A stretch of DNA of 64,000 nt from Phytophthora quininea (Eukaryota; Oomycota; Peronosporomycetes; Peronosporales; Peronosporaceae): the NCBI GenBank assembly GCA_011947345.1, contig JAAVTG010000528.1, positions 310,001 through 374,000 of the forward strand. Reading direction: 5' to 3'. Below are positions 1 to 12,571 of this stretch, piece after piece. Position 1 is the first letter of the stretch. The number at the start of each line of letters is the position of its first letter. The notes under the pieces are model-generated. The model saw nothing but the letters and a program-made list of their open reading frames with translations, ran no database searches and was not told the origin of the DNA. A program made the position numbers and the translations under genes.

Positions 1-1802
1 GTCAAGCTTACACACGACGAAGTGCAAGCGGCACTGCGGGCACTTGTAGAGCAGCGAAGCACTGAACAGCACGCCAAAGTCGCGCCCATCGAGCAGGTGC
101 CAGCAAAGAAGCAAGACGCTCACTTGGGCAACCTCTCCGTCCCGTTGCTCATGGACAGCATTGCCAACGGCTCCCCAATGACAAAGAGAAATCGCTGCTG
201 CTGCTTATCCGCAAGTGCGTCCGCAGCAGTAGTCGAATGCAAATCTACCAAGCCAACGGCATCCCGATGCTTTCGAAACTGGTGCGCGAAAGCGACAACT
301 TCGTCACGCAGCTGTACGCGCTGCACTGCCTCAGCTGGTTCACGTTCATTTACTCCAAGATGCCCGAGTCCGACTTCGAGATGCTACGGGGTTGTCTTCG
401 CGTTGCAAATCAACCGGAGCTCATGACAGTCATGGACAAGTTGCAACATGGTGATGAGGCCGCCAAGGAGGATGCTGTGATCCTCTGTTCGTGCATCGCG
501 ACCAACGGGAACGAAGACGCAATTCGAGACGTAGGCGTGTTGCCACCATTAGCCGAGATGCTGGAGAATGGCACACCGAACCAGAAGCTTTGGGCTGCCG
601 AGACTTTGGCCACATTGGCCAGCAACAGTGACGAAAACTGCGAGGCGATTGCTCGTGAAGGAGCCATTGACCCTCTGATTGAATTGCTTCGAGTTGGTAC
701 AGACATGCAGAAGCAAGAAGCAGCCTACGCGCTTGGCAATCTGGCAGCCAACAACGATGCCATTCGAGTCCAAATCGTACGCAGAGGAGCGATCCACCCG
801 CTGGTCAAATTCGTCCGAGCAGTGATGGACGCGCAAAACCAGTGGGGAGTCTACGCGCTTGGGGTTCTTTCGCTGAACAATGACGAGAATCGAGTCGCGA
901 TCGCACGTGCAGGAGCCATTGTCCCGCTGGTGAATTTGGTTCGAACGGGCTCAAGCGCGCAGCAGCAATGGGCAGTGTACACGCTCGGCAATCTCGCTCA
1001 TAACGACAAGAATCGCGTGGAGATGCTGTTCGAAGGAGTGACCCAACCTCTGGTGGGACTTCTGCGGTCTGGAACTGCAGCTCAAAAGCTCTGGTCTGCC
1101 TATGCGCTGGGCAATTTAGCTTGTGGGAATGACGCTGCGGATGAGATTGAGACTGCGATTGTTCCTCTCGTCCAGATCGTAGAGACCGGCACGGACAGCC
1201 AGAAGCAGGAAGCTGCCTACACGTTGGGCAATATCGCTGCTCATAGTGCGGCGGGTCGCGCTGCAATTGCTCGTGAAGGAGGCATTGAACCGCTAGTGGA
1301 GCTCGTTCGGTCAGGGGCCAGCGAGCTGAAGCAGTGGGCAGCTTACGCGCTAGAGTTTCTGGCTTACCAGAATGACGACAACCGCCTGGCGATTGTTCAA
1401 GAAGGAGCTGTGTCGCCGCTTGTGTCGCTCGTGCTGTCCGGCACAGAGACCCAGAAATCTCGCGCTGCGAAGACCCTGGCGAATCTCGCCATTGAAGACG
1501 ACGTGAACCACAAGGTGGTTTCGTCCGAGCGTATCATCGACCCGCTGATGCAGTTCCTGCGCACGGGGACCAACTCGCAAAAAGCCAATGCAGCAACTGC
1601 ATTACGCAAACTCGCCAGCACCAGCGACGACAACCTGGAAACCATCGTGCACGAAGGAGTCGTCCCGCTGCTGCAGGCGCTGGCCCAAACAGGCTCAACA
1701 CACGACAAGCAAGCAGCATTATTCGCTCTGGAACGCTTCGATGATCGGCCGGAAGATGGCGCAAAAGATGAAGGGAGCACTCGTAGCGCCGGTGTAGCTT
1801 GA
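1..1802 (+). CDS. TKL kinase-ARM protein, copy A (5' end outside window)
   Basis: The first codons (KLTHDEVQAALRALVEQ) align with the last kinase helix of copies B and D, so this is the 3' part of a kinase-ARM gene. From about position 237 it encodes at least ten ARM repeats of about 42 residues, with the recurring motifs GTxxQKxxAAYALGNLA and EGAIxPLVxLLRxG. ARM solenoids bind protein partners, so a scaffold role for the kinase is likely; the ligand is unknown. The kinase tail (frame of base 1) and ARM part (frame of base 237) are joined by a one-base shift near 173-177, in a run of four C. One more C would make the frame continuous and match the homologous stretch of copy D. It ends DEGSTRSAGVA at 1802. 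Apart from that shift the visible part is intact, making this the best preserved ARM domain of the cluster. Confidence 0.8.
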
Positions 1803-2177
1803 TAGGCGATCTCGGATCATTTAACATATTTGTAATACATGTCTAGTCAATATAATCTTGCAGCGCTTAGCATCAGTCTTCTCCAGTCTCCGGCTCCTGC
1901 TCTTGATGTCACTGGCATCTTCGTCGCAATGATCGAATTTTACGAAATGTGTCGTTGGCTTAACTGTTATCCTTGAGTCGAAAATGGATTAACTCTGTCG
2001 CGCTTTCCATGTTGGTTCGGTAGCTTAGTGGAAGGACGCGTCCAGCCCACTTACAAATTGCCTCGTTATTTCAGCGCGCACTCGTTTAAACTCTGGACAG
2101 GCACCCGAGTACGAAAGTTGCTGTAGCTAGGCAGTCGTTGGCATAGTCGAACAGCAAAACTTTATCTTGCCCCAGCT
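1803..2177. other. Convergent intergenic region between copies A and B
   Basis: These 375 bp separate the stop codons of the plus-strand copy A and minus-strand copy B. I see no ORF of note, RNA gene or repeat. It should contain both 3' untranslated regions. Confidence 0.6.
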
Positions 2178-5100
2178 TTAATCGTTGATCCGTCTCCTTT
2201 TCACTCGTTGCTTCATATCTCGGATCATGCTCAAAAGCGTTGTCGCTGCTTGGTTTGTTTCTTCATCTCGACTGTGGCGAACACTTGCCAAATGCTCGAT
2301 TAGATCGTCATCCACAATTGACGCCATGAAAGTGCTGTCGCTGTTAGCTAGGTTGCGCAAGGTATCAACAACTCGCGTCGTCGTCATACTATCTTCTGTT
2401 TTCAGGATTGTTATCAGAACTGGAACCGCCCCACTCGTCGCAATGCCACTGTAGTTGTCACTCACGCTAGCGAGGTGCTGCAAAACCTCAATGCTCCAAT
2501 AATGCAGCGAATTGTCCTCGTCTTGCAAAAACAGTACCAAAGCTGAAGCAGCTCCTTCGTTTGTTGCCCTTACACAGTTATCTGGGCTGTTTTTGACAAG
2601 GGCGAGTAAGCACAATAGTGCCTGCTGTTGCAAGTACTCGCTACCAGTTTCAAGAATTTTTAACACGCGCGGGATCGTGTCAGTCGTCCGAATCACCGTC
2701 TTGTACGTCTCAATATCAGCGAGACGTACTAGTGCTAGCATTGCAGACTCTTTAGTTCTCTCGGACCCACCACGCAACAGCTCGGGCAAGAAGATGAGTG
2801 CGCCTTCGTCCACGATGGGCTCGCAATATATTGTCGTCTTGGCAAGACGCCCCAGGGCGTACGCTGCGTGGGTTTTCTGGTCATCTGTCGAGTTTTGGAG
2901 AAGCGACAGCAGAGGTACAATCGCTCCACCTTTCGCGACGACTGCCCGATTGACTCCGTCTTCAGTAAATGACCCGAGTAGATACGCAGCTTCCTGTTTT
3001 TGTAGGTTAGTTCCTGTCCGTACAAACTCCGCCAAAAGCGGTATCTCCACGTGAGCTACGACCCCTTTCCTGCCGTCTTGGCTGCTGTCCGATATAAACC
3101 CAAGAGCCAACAGTACTAAGCTCTTCTGTGAATTAGCTATACCGTAAAGAAGTGGCTCCAGGAGAAGGACAACTTCGTCGATAGAAACGACGTTCGACAG
3201 AATAAAATTCTTACCGTAGCAACCCACAGCACGCGCTGCTAGTCGCTTCTCAAGACTGGTAGAAGAACTGCTTCGCAATATTTTTGTCAACGGTGCTAGC
3301 ACTCCCGTGCGTCCCATTGGACCGATGTACTCCTCGATATGTTCGGCTGCGAAATTCCCAAGAGCTTATGCTGCCTACAACTTTATCCATTTATTCGCTG
3401 TCTTTATGAGCGATAGAAGAAGGCGCACCACACCAACTCTCAGGAGTCTGTTGTGGAAGCCCAACTCTGCAGTGTAAGCGCAGTATGCAGCAGACTTCAA
3501 CTTGTTGTATCTATCGCCATTTCGCAAGAGCTCGACAACCGCAGAGCATTCGCGTGGTTTGATGTCGCGAATGGACTCGTACAAAGCATTGTATTTCTCC
3601 ACAGACAGCTTAACGTCTTCAAGATCCTCGCATTTTAACCAACGGAGACACTCAAAGGCACAGACCTGCTCAAAATGAGCTCGCCTGCGTTCCACCACAC
3701 GTACAAGGACAGAAACCCCACATCCGTACAGTTCTACCCGCGAGTCGTAATCTAGACAACCTTGAAGAAGTAGAATCAGCGCTTGTTCCCGTTCCTTTTC
3801 ACTCCCGATGCCTACTGCTTTGATCAACGTCAAAACTGGGGTGTTATCCGTCAACCGCGGTAAACAGATAGGAGTTGGAGGTGTGACCGGAGTTGGTGTT
3901 GGGACCGGAGCTGGCGGTGGTGGAGAATTGAGCTCATGAGGTGCAGCAATGTCAGCGGAAGGGTCAGTCAGGTCAACAACGTCTGGTGGTGAACCTGCAG
4001 TCTGTATAGACCCCTTGACCGCCAGATCCTTCAGGTGCTCAGTCACTATGTCGAGCGTAGGCCTTTTGACAGAATCGACGTCCACCATTGAGAGCACCAA
4101 CTCCCACACGTCATCCGTCATACCGCTCAGCTTCTTGGATGGCCGTGGATTTGTCAGGCTCTCAACAACAAGAGCGTCCGGCAAGTGCGCGAACGGCGGC
4201 TCTCCGCTCACAGCCTCAATGATACACATGCCAAACGAATACACATCCGACGCAACCGACGGCCGCTGCTGCAAACACTCTGGAGCCCACCACCGCACAC
4301 TACTCGATAGAGTGCCACCCGAATTCGACACAAAGTCACTGCAGCACGATCGCATCGTTGCCAGACCGACATCCGACACCTTCGCCTGGCCGTCCGCCCC
4401 CACCAGAATGTTATTTAGTTTCAGATCGCTGTGCACCACCCCACGCTGGTGAATGTAGGCCAAGCCCAGAGCGGCCTGGTACAGCAACTTCCACATCTGC
4501 CTCCTATTCTCCTCTGATCTAGCCAGGAACGACCCCAGGTTGCCGTTCAAAACCTCCTGTACAGAACAAACGGCGGAGAGCTCACATGAGAAGCCGCCAG
4601 CAACTGGACAACGTTCGGGTGGCTCATCTCGTACCAAGAGTTCACCTCCTTCTCCACTTTCAGCCGCGCTCGTTCATCAATGACCAGTTCCCCAACACCA
4701 AATCTCTTCACCACCACCTTCGTACTGGCCCCAACTACTCCACGATGAACTGTTCCATGCGGCCCACGACCAAACGCTTTGCTCTCACAACGCACCTCCG
4801 TTACAGGGACAAACCACAGTGGAAAAGTGTCCACCCTGGTCTGAAAGAGCGACTCGATAGTCAGCACCAGATCCTTCATCACCACCATTCCTCCACCTTG
4901 TGAATCCTGTCTATCAATTGCGAACCTCAAAGCCGTCAAAGCTTCCACTTGCGTCTGTGGGTCCTGAAACGCACCGAACACAACGTCTCTGTCCTTGACT
5001 GTCACTTTGAAAAAGTTCTCCGCCAGTTGATTGTCGCCCTGCAGCTGCTGCTGCCAGTCCCTCGCCGCCAACTTGAACAGCTCCAGCGTATCCAACAGCA

Positions 5101-5410
5101 AGTCCACTTGCTGGTTGAGTGTTTCCAGCTCCGTCATCTTCTTCCGGTGCGTCACTACTCGAAGCAGCAACGTTTGGTCGCGGAAACGTTCAACATGGTT
5201 GAGGAATTGGACAACGATGGCTACAAACGTCGACATGGCTTCAGTTTGGCGGGAGTCGACGACGGCGACTTGGAGCGCTAGCAGCCTCGCGTGCAGTCGC
5301 TGGCAGGCCTGTTGGGTCTCGTCTTGTGCTCCACATCGCTGCAGAATGGTCTGGAGCACCTTGTGGACGGGGCCAGCGCCAGGAACGACCGGGACAGGTG
5401 CCGCGTTCAT
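2178..5410 (-). pseudogene. Helical bundle-TKL kinase-ARM gene, copy B, with two nonsense codons
   Basis: Starting at ATG 5410 (MNAAPVPVVPGAG) it encodes a helical N-terminal domain of about 120 residues with a conserved Cys-x2-Leu motif (ACQRLHARL), a helical linker, then a kinase: glycine loop GRGPHGTV, VVVKRF (ATP lysine), HSDLKLNN catalytic loop (Asp, Lys and Asn kept; HRD Arg is Ser), SDVG in place of DFG, and WAPECL. A Pro-rich linker (VPTPTPVTPPTP) leads to ARM repeats ending QRVKRRRIND. Two defects are visible. A one-base shift near 4556 lies between PPFVL and EVLNGN. Two in-frame stops (TAG 3377-3375 and TAA 3368-3366) replace the Trp and Tyr of the family motif LWAAYALGN. The stops are substitutions, not run-length changes, so this copy is probably dead, or yields a kinase without the main ARM array. 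It is divergent with copy C and convergent with copy A. Confidence 0.8.
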
Positions 5411-5469
5411 CGCGTCAAGTTTGATGTAGCAAAATGGGTAAGGTAATGGGTAATCGCGACAGAGTCAAC
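5411..5469. promoter_or_regulatory. 59-bp head-to-head spacer between copies B and C
   Basis: The start codons of B (ATG at 5410, minus strand) and C (ATG at 5470, chosen because MAPLVIPGAG aligns with the start of B) are only 59 bp apart. Any shared promoter must overlap the coding regions or be very compact. I cannot identify a defined initiator element. An in-frame ATG at 5434 would shorten the spacer further. Confidence 0.35.
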
Positions 5470-8400
5470 ATGGCTCCGCTGGTGATTCCTGGCGCAGGAG
5501 TGGCAGACAACGTCCTCCAGAGGATCCTCCGCCTGTGTGATGATATGCACGAAGCACAGACATCGTGCGAGCACCTCCACACCCGTCTTGTTGCTTATTA
5601 TGACGAGCGGATTACAGGAGGTTCTCAACCGAGAGACGACCAATTTGTGGCTGTGGTGACCCATTTCCTACACTTTGTGGAGAAACATTGCAACAAGAAT
5701 CTTGCGAGTCGAGTGGTGGAGCATCAGCAACTGATGCAAGAACTAAAGAAATTTCATCATCAAGTGGACAGGCTTTCTCTTTCTACAATGTGGAGGCGGA
5801 AGTGGGAGGCAGACAAACGCACTCTGCAGTCTGCGCTTGTCGTTACCGTCAAGGACCAGGATGTTATTTATCGAGAGTTTCAAGACTCTCGGGCCAGGAC
5901 AGAAGCCCTTTTGACGTTGAAATTTGAGAAGGAGAACGGAAGACACGTAGGAAATGTGCTTAGGTATCATACAGTGGATGACAGCTACGATCCAGGCGGT
6001 TTTTGATTCAAAAACCAACGTTCTTCCGCCGTGGTATACCCCGTCCAGTAGAGTTGAGTTTGAGGAAAAACCGCTTGCTCGTGGGCACTTCTGTAGCCTT
6101 CATAGAGGCGTGTACAATGACTCGGAAGTGGTGGTCAAGCGCTTTCTTGTGGATGAAGTGACGATCAGCGAGCAGGCGTTAATGCAGATCGAGCAACAAT
6201 TGAGCATTCGATACAGAATGATGCACCCACACGTGGTCAGAATGTTTGGGGCGTCCCATGTTGGCTCACCGCCGTTCATTGTGTGTGAGACAGCGACAAA
6301 TGGCGATACGGGGTCATTTCTTGCTCGCTCGGAGACCAACAGACTGCAAATGTGGAGACTACTTCACCAGGCGGCTCTTTGGCTGGCCTACGTTCACAAT
6401 TGCGGCGTGGTGCATGGGAATCTTAAACTAAGTAACATTCTAGTGGATGAGAACAAACAAGCCAAACTGTCAGACATAGGGCTAGCTACCATTTCATCGA
6501 GATACAAGTCCACTGGAAGAGTGTCGGGGGCTTACGGTGGCGTGCTCCCGAGTGTTTGACGAGGCGACCAACTGCCGCTGCCGACATTTATTCTCTGGGG
6601 ATGTGTTTGATTGAAGCTGCAGTTGGCGAGCCTCCGTTTGAATATCTGAGTGACGACGATATTCGTGACAATATTCGTCGTGGAGACATTCCTCAGCAGC
6701 CTGATGGCATGTCAGATGACGTTTGGAAACTCGTGGTTTTGATGACACAGTTTCATCCGAAGAAGCGACCTGCGTTGTCGGATGTGCTTGAATGCGGTCC
6801 ATACTGGCGACCCCAAGCAGCGAAGAAAAGGTAGGCTCTACCTTGCCCAGATTTGTTCAGTTGAAAAAAGCGCAAGTTGTTGTACGATATGGATGGGGTT
6901 GCGATACTCTCTGCTCTCGTTAAGACGGAGAAAAACTACTTCGATCAACTCTGTGCACTTGGATGTCTGTGCTGGGCTGCCGATCCCGATTTAAGAATGG
7001 ATACAGAAGATTTTGAACAGCTACAGGATCACTGTCGACCTGCCACGACGGACGAATGCGAATATCTCGTGCGAACGTTGAAAATGGAAACGAGCGAAAG
7101 AAGTTTAAGGCTGTTGTGTGCTGTGCGAGTATTGCGGACATATGTCACGGTCATTCGTTACTTAGCGCTGGAGTGGCTGCACCGCTTGTTGCAGAACTTA
7201 CGAACGGAAACGACTCAATGAAGCTTTGGACAGCGCACGCGTTAGGGAATCTTGCTGATAGTGATACCTCAAGCGATATAATCGCTGGGATAGGAGCTAT
7301 CCCACCTTTGATCAAGCTCTTAAAGCACGGGACAGCTGAACAGAAAGGACTAGCAGCTTATGCGTTGGGCTGCCTTACTAGCAGTAGTAACTGCATTGCT
7401 TCAATCACGAGATCAGGAGCAATTAACCATTTGATTGCTTTGCTGCGATCTGAAATCGATTCACAGAAAGGATATGCGTCATTTGCACTGAGCCGACTCG
7501 CTAACAGCGATGAGAATAAGAAATTCCTCATAGAACAACGAATTATTGAGCCCCTTGTGGGCTTACTAAGGACTGGAACAACCTTGTAGAAGGAGCATGC
7601 AACTTTTGGTGTTGCTTCGTTAGCCGAAAACATTGACAACCGGAGCGAAATCGCAAGGCATGGCGCGATCGCGCCACTTACTCGCCTTTTGAAGGCATTT
7701 CAAGAGGCTCCGAAGGAGCAAGCCGCGTGTATGCGCTGGGGTGTCTTGCAGACACTAACTCGGCCACACGGACGAAGATCCGAATGGCTAGATCTATCTC
7801 GCATTTGTTGGCATTGGTTCGAACTGGTACGGAGAGGCAGAAATATCATGGGCTGAGTGCGTAATCTCTCCTCTCAGACGACAATGCAAGTCGGAACGCC
7901 ATTGCGAAAGCTGGCGGCATTGCGCTTTAGTTGATGTCATGCGCACGGAACCGGACGAGCTCAAAATGTTTGCAAAGTCGACGTTGATTCAGCTAGCAAA
8001 AATCGATGAATTGCATGTTACCATTGGAAAAGTTGGAGCTGTTAAGGAGCTGATGTGGCTACTACATACGGGAACCGAACAGATGAAGACAAGAGTAATC
8101 TGCGGGTTGAACTCCCTTGCGCTGTGCCATGCTAACAGAAAGGAGATGGTAAACGCTGGCCTCTTTTCAGATCTCACGACGTTGCTGCGGACTGGGACTG
8201 ATGCCCAGAAGTTGCATGCGTCCTACTGCTTGGGCTATCTGGCGGGTATTGACGATAGATGTGCCGTGAAAATGGGCAGAGCTGGCGCTATTCTGCCTCT
8301 CCTGAAACTTTTACGGACGGGAACTGCGGAGCAAAATGCAACGCTGCGTTTGCTGTGGGCGCCATGGCCAAAGGCGATCAAGTCAGTAAATACCGCATTG

Positions 8401-8558
8401 TAGACGAGGGGGCAGACGTAGCTCTGGCTGAAATGAGGCGGTCTGGAACGAGTTTACGGAAGGAGAGAGCATCAGCTGCTTTGCAGGCCATCAATGCCGA
8501 CGTGGATGCGGAACCAACTGCGAAACGGAGGGGACTGGTTGTTCGGCGACGGAATTGA
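5470..8558 (+). pseudogene. Helical bundle-TKL pseudokinase-ARM gene, copy C, multiply broken
   Basis: It has the same order as B and D. The helical N-terminus (VLQRILRLCDDMHEAQTSCE) is followed by the kinase-like domain, with ARGHFCSLHRGV, VVVKRF, HGNLKLSN, SDIG and RAPECL, then ARM repeats, ending KRRGLVVRRRN. In HGN the catalytic Asp of HRD is replaced by Asn, so the ancestor of this copy was probably a pseudokinase. The frame breaks near 5955-5990, 6526-6531, 6835-6876, 7080, 7730, 7928 and 8335. There are in-frame stops in conserved ARM motifs at 7587-7589 (TTL*KEHA, where Gln is expected) and 7861-7863 (LSA*SLL, where Leu is expected). Several breaks fall in short runs of A or G, but the stops are substitutions. 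It is probably a decaying gene; some breaks may be base-calling errors. Confidence 0.8.
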
Positions 8559-8713
8559 TTTTGTTGGAATGAAGTTCAAGGTGGATAGATCTATTAGCGC
8601 GGTAAGGGATACTACCGGCAAAACGTCTAAGTCATGGGTCCCCGACGTGGCAGTTGACTGTCACCATGGTGTTCATTGGGAAAGGGTCCTACGGTTAAGA
8701 ACTCAGCGTTAAC

Positions 8714-11700
8714 TTGCCATCTCTGTCACTCTTTGTTTCGTTGCTCACGACGATCACGTTGGTGATTCCAGAAGTTATAAGCCTTAGCCAGGTGCTCGTC
8801 TCGACCCTGCAGTTTTGTGGCGAGATGAAGGGAGCTCAAGCTGCGTGCGAGTCTGTGCATGACCAACTCCGTAAGATTTACGGACAGGTGGCCAACGCGG
8901 AGGAGAACGTTCTGCCCAAAGCTCCTCTCGATAAACTTGTGGCGGTCGTGGACAAGTTTCGCAAGTTCTTGGACCGCAACCGTCAAAAGAAGCTAGTTTA
9001 CCGAGTGATTGAGCACCGCCAAATGATGGCCGAGCTCCACAATCTGAATGAGGACGTCGATACGTTGTGCAGATTGTTTAATGTCCCCGCAGCTCGAGAC
9101 TGGAAAAGGTCGTGGGACGACGAACTCCGTGTTCAAGAAGCCACAATCGCTGCTGCTGCTACATCCAAGACGACGGTTAAGAAAGAGCTGCAGAATCAGC
9201 GAAATCGCGTCGAAACGTTGATGACGCTCAAGTTTGAAGTTGAAAAACGAGCAGCGAGACACAACGCCAAGATGACCCAGATCATGAACTCAACGCTGGA
9301 ACTGATTGTTTCGGAGTTCAACACAACAGAACAAGAGCTACCACCGTGGTTCATCCCGAGTTACGAGATGGATTATGAACCTCAACCATTTGCTCGCGGG
9401 AATTTTGCTACACTGCACCGTGCTGTGTGGGGTCTAGGAACCAGAGTGGTGGTAAAGCGTTTCGATGACACTGTGACCGACCGGCGCGCTCAAGTCAAGG
9501 TGGAGAAGGAGATCAATATCTGGTACCAGCTGAATCATCCGAACGTGGTGAGAATGTTTGGGGCTTCGCACATCAGTTCGCCGCCATTCGTCATGTGTGA
9601 AGATGCAGTTAACAGAGACCTTGGGTCATTCCTTGTTGAGAACGACAACAAGAAACAAATGTGGCAATTGCTGCATCAAGCCGCCCTCGGACTGGACTAC
9701 ATTCACAGCAAAGGTGTAGTCCATGAAGACTTGAAGCTGAACAATATCCTCGTTGGTTCGGATGGACAAGCTAAGGTGGCCGACTTTGGTTTAAGCACAA
9801 TGCGAGCGTGTTCGACGCTTTCTTCGCCTAGCTTAAGTACTCCTATCCACGGAGGCCTCCGTTGGCGAGCTCCGGAATGTTTAACGAAGAGAGCTACCGC
9901 CAGATCGGACGTGTATTCATTTGCCATGTGCATCATCGAAGCTGTAATCGATGAGCCTTCACTTTCGTTTCAGGATGACGACATGGTTCGTGCGAACCTT
10001 AGCAATGGTGTCCTTCCCGATAGACCAAGTGAGGTGTCTGGAGAAGTGTGGGGACTGGTGCAGTCGATGGTGTCGATTGATCCCAACAAACGGATTCCTC
10101 TCAGTCGTGTGATTCGCAAACTAAGCGAGTTTGCAGACAACAATGACCCGATGGAAGATTCGCAGGACGATACTCTTTCCGATACGTGTATGGAAATCGG
10201 GGACAAACTTGATGAACCGGATGGCGAGCAACCGTCAGCATCTAACTCCATTGAGAACGCGGACAGCTCTGCAAGTGCTGTCTCCCAGATGTTGACCGAG
10301 TCCCAACGCGATCCGCCAGCACAAGAACAAATACCTGTTGCAGACCCCCTCGTTATTGCTGATAATCCCAACAGTGTTGCAGAATTGCCACCGGATGAGC
10401 AAGTGGACAATGCAGATTCAGTCGAGAGCTCAGTTCCCGGGGCAGTTGCCAGCCCCAACTCGATCCACCACGTAGCACGTGCCCCATGCAGATTCACCTC
10501 ATGAAGAGCTACCAGTGTGACAAACCCCATGCAGCTATCTCTCAATACCATGCCTCCTACACCAGTCGAGTCCCAATCCGTTCAACGAAGTAAAGAGCAA
10601 ACGTCTGTTCTTCTGAGGCCAGCGAACCCCAGTTCAGTCTCCCAGAGAGAAACCTTTTCGTTGAGTGCCAACTCTCCTGTCTCCGACCTTTTCCATGCTG
10701 TGAGAACTGGATCATACAGGGATCAGACGAAGGCGCTGCCGCTTCTCACACAAGCATGTATTGATGATGGAAAGCGCAAGCAGTTAAGCGAATCGAACGG
10801 GATCCCAGTTTTAACGCACTTCGTGGAGACTTGCCGCTGCTTTCATGGTCGACTATACGCTCTGGAATGTCTTTGCTGGGCCGCCGACCCAGACTGCGCG
10901 ATTAGTGTCAACCGCTACGAGAGGCTTCAAGTGTTGATCCGGGATGCTACTAATGAAGAATGCGCAGCTCTCGTGCTACCTATGAAGCGCAGCAACAACC
11001 AGCAAAAGAAGCTGAATGCCGTGATCCAACGTGCTTGTATTGCTGACATTTGCCGTCGTCACACACTGCGCGAAGTTGGGGCTGTGCCCGTCCTAATTGG
11101 GCTGGTGGAAAGCGGGAACGAGATGCAAAAAGTTTGGGCTGCTCATGCTATAGGAAATTTAGTCAATAATGAGGAAATAGGGGATAAATTCCTGGATGAT
11201 GGGGCTATAGAGCCATTAGTGGCGCTATTAGTGAACGGGACGGGCTTGCAAAAGGGCTGGCAGCGTACGCTTTGGGTCGCCTCGCTTGCAGTGACGATAA
11301 CCTGGATTATATCGCAGAAGTCGGAGCCATTGAGCCTTTGGTCAAACTTCTTCAAGGCGGGACAGATTTGCAGAAAGGTTTTGCCGCATTTACTTTGGGC
11401 CACTTTGCTGACAGCAATACCAACATGAGGGCGAGTATTGGCAGCAAAAGTATCTCTGACTTGGTTAAGCTACTACGTAGTGGGACCGCCACGCAAAAAG
11501 AGCACGCTGCTTATGGAGTGGGATCGCTATCAGAATACTGTGTGGACAAACCTGAAATCGTCAAGAATGGAGGAATTGCAGCCCTTATCCAGATCCTCAG
11601 AGACCGGAACGATAGACCCTAGGTGCACGCTGCGTACGCTTTGGGTTGTCTTGCTGACACGCATCTTTTCAGGAAGCAGATTGGACAAGAAGAAGTAATT

Positions 11701-12571
11701 CCTCCTTTGGTGACACCTATCCGAAATGGGACGGATAAGCAGAAAGAGAATGCGTTAGGTGCATTGAAACTCCTAGCTGAGAACGATGACAACAAGAAAA
11801 TCATGGTGGGAGAGGAAGTCGTGAAAGTTCTGCTTGACGTGCTTAGAACAGGGCTAGATGCACATAAAGATTTAGCGATGTCTGACTTTGCAACTCTTTC
11901 GAAGATTGAAGCAGGCAGCGTGGCAATCGGGAGAGCTGGAGTTGTTGTCGTTTTGATGGTGCTCCTCCAAACTGGAACCGATGAAATGAAGGAGAAAGCC
12001 AATATTACTCTGAATTGCATTGGTGCAAACATCGCGAACAGAAGAAGCTGCTTGAATGCCGGTGTCATCGAACAACTTGTAGGATTTCTGGAGATCGGAA
12101 TAAGTGGCCAAAAGAAACATGCAGCACACTTTTAGGCTACCTGGCTGATGTTGACTCAAGTTGTGTGGGTCCAATTGGCCGAGCTGGTGGCATCCCAGCG
12201 CTAGTGAGCGTTCTGCAAGCCGCGGCCGACGCTCCGAAACGAAATGTCATGGTTGCTTTGGGAAAACTAGCCAAGCTCAGCTCAGTCTTCAAAAGACTCA
12301 TTGTTGAGCATGGCGCAGTGCCAGAATTGGCCAAACTACTTGTCAAAGGAACCAAGTCACAGAAGACGCAAGTTCTGATTACCACGTACTATCTAGTTCT
12401 GAACGACGAGAGCACTAAAGGGCTTTCGTCAAAGAAGGTGTCATCCCGTATATGGCTACGATTCAAGAAACCGGGACCGATTTTCAAAAGCAGAGAGCTG
12501 CCATTGTGTTGCAGGTAATGACCAGTTCGAACGAGGGCCCGGAGCAGCAACGCAGACGCTGCGATCATTGA
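8714..12571 (+). pseudogene. Helical bundle-TKL kinase-ARM gene, copy D
   Basis: An uninterrupted frame from 8699 to 10504 covers the helical N-terminus (codons about 20-125 counted from 8714), helical linker (130-205), and a kinase domain (about 222-475) with ATP Lys248, the HED catalytic loop (Asp339, Lys341, Asn344), DFG at 357-359 and APE at 386-388. It could be an active kinase. An acidic Ser-rich linker follows. There is no ATG at the family start: LVIPEV aligns with MAPLVIPGAG of copy C, but the Met position reads ACG. The first in-frame ATG is at 8825, inside the helical domain. One in-frame TGA (10502-10504) separates kinase and linker from the ARM part. The ARM region (10682-12571) has an in-frame TAG at 11620 and one-base shifts near 11252, 12130 and 12424, each in a short homopolymer. 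It ends EQQRRRCDH. The kinase part may still be expressed alone. Confidence 0.75.

Noticed and set aside
2010..2075. tRNA-like stretch (GGTTCGGTAGCTTAGTGG)
   Set aside because: A D-arm-like motif only; no T-arm, anticodon stem or acceptor pairing could be built.
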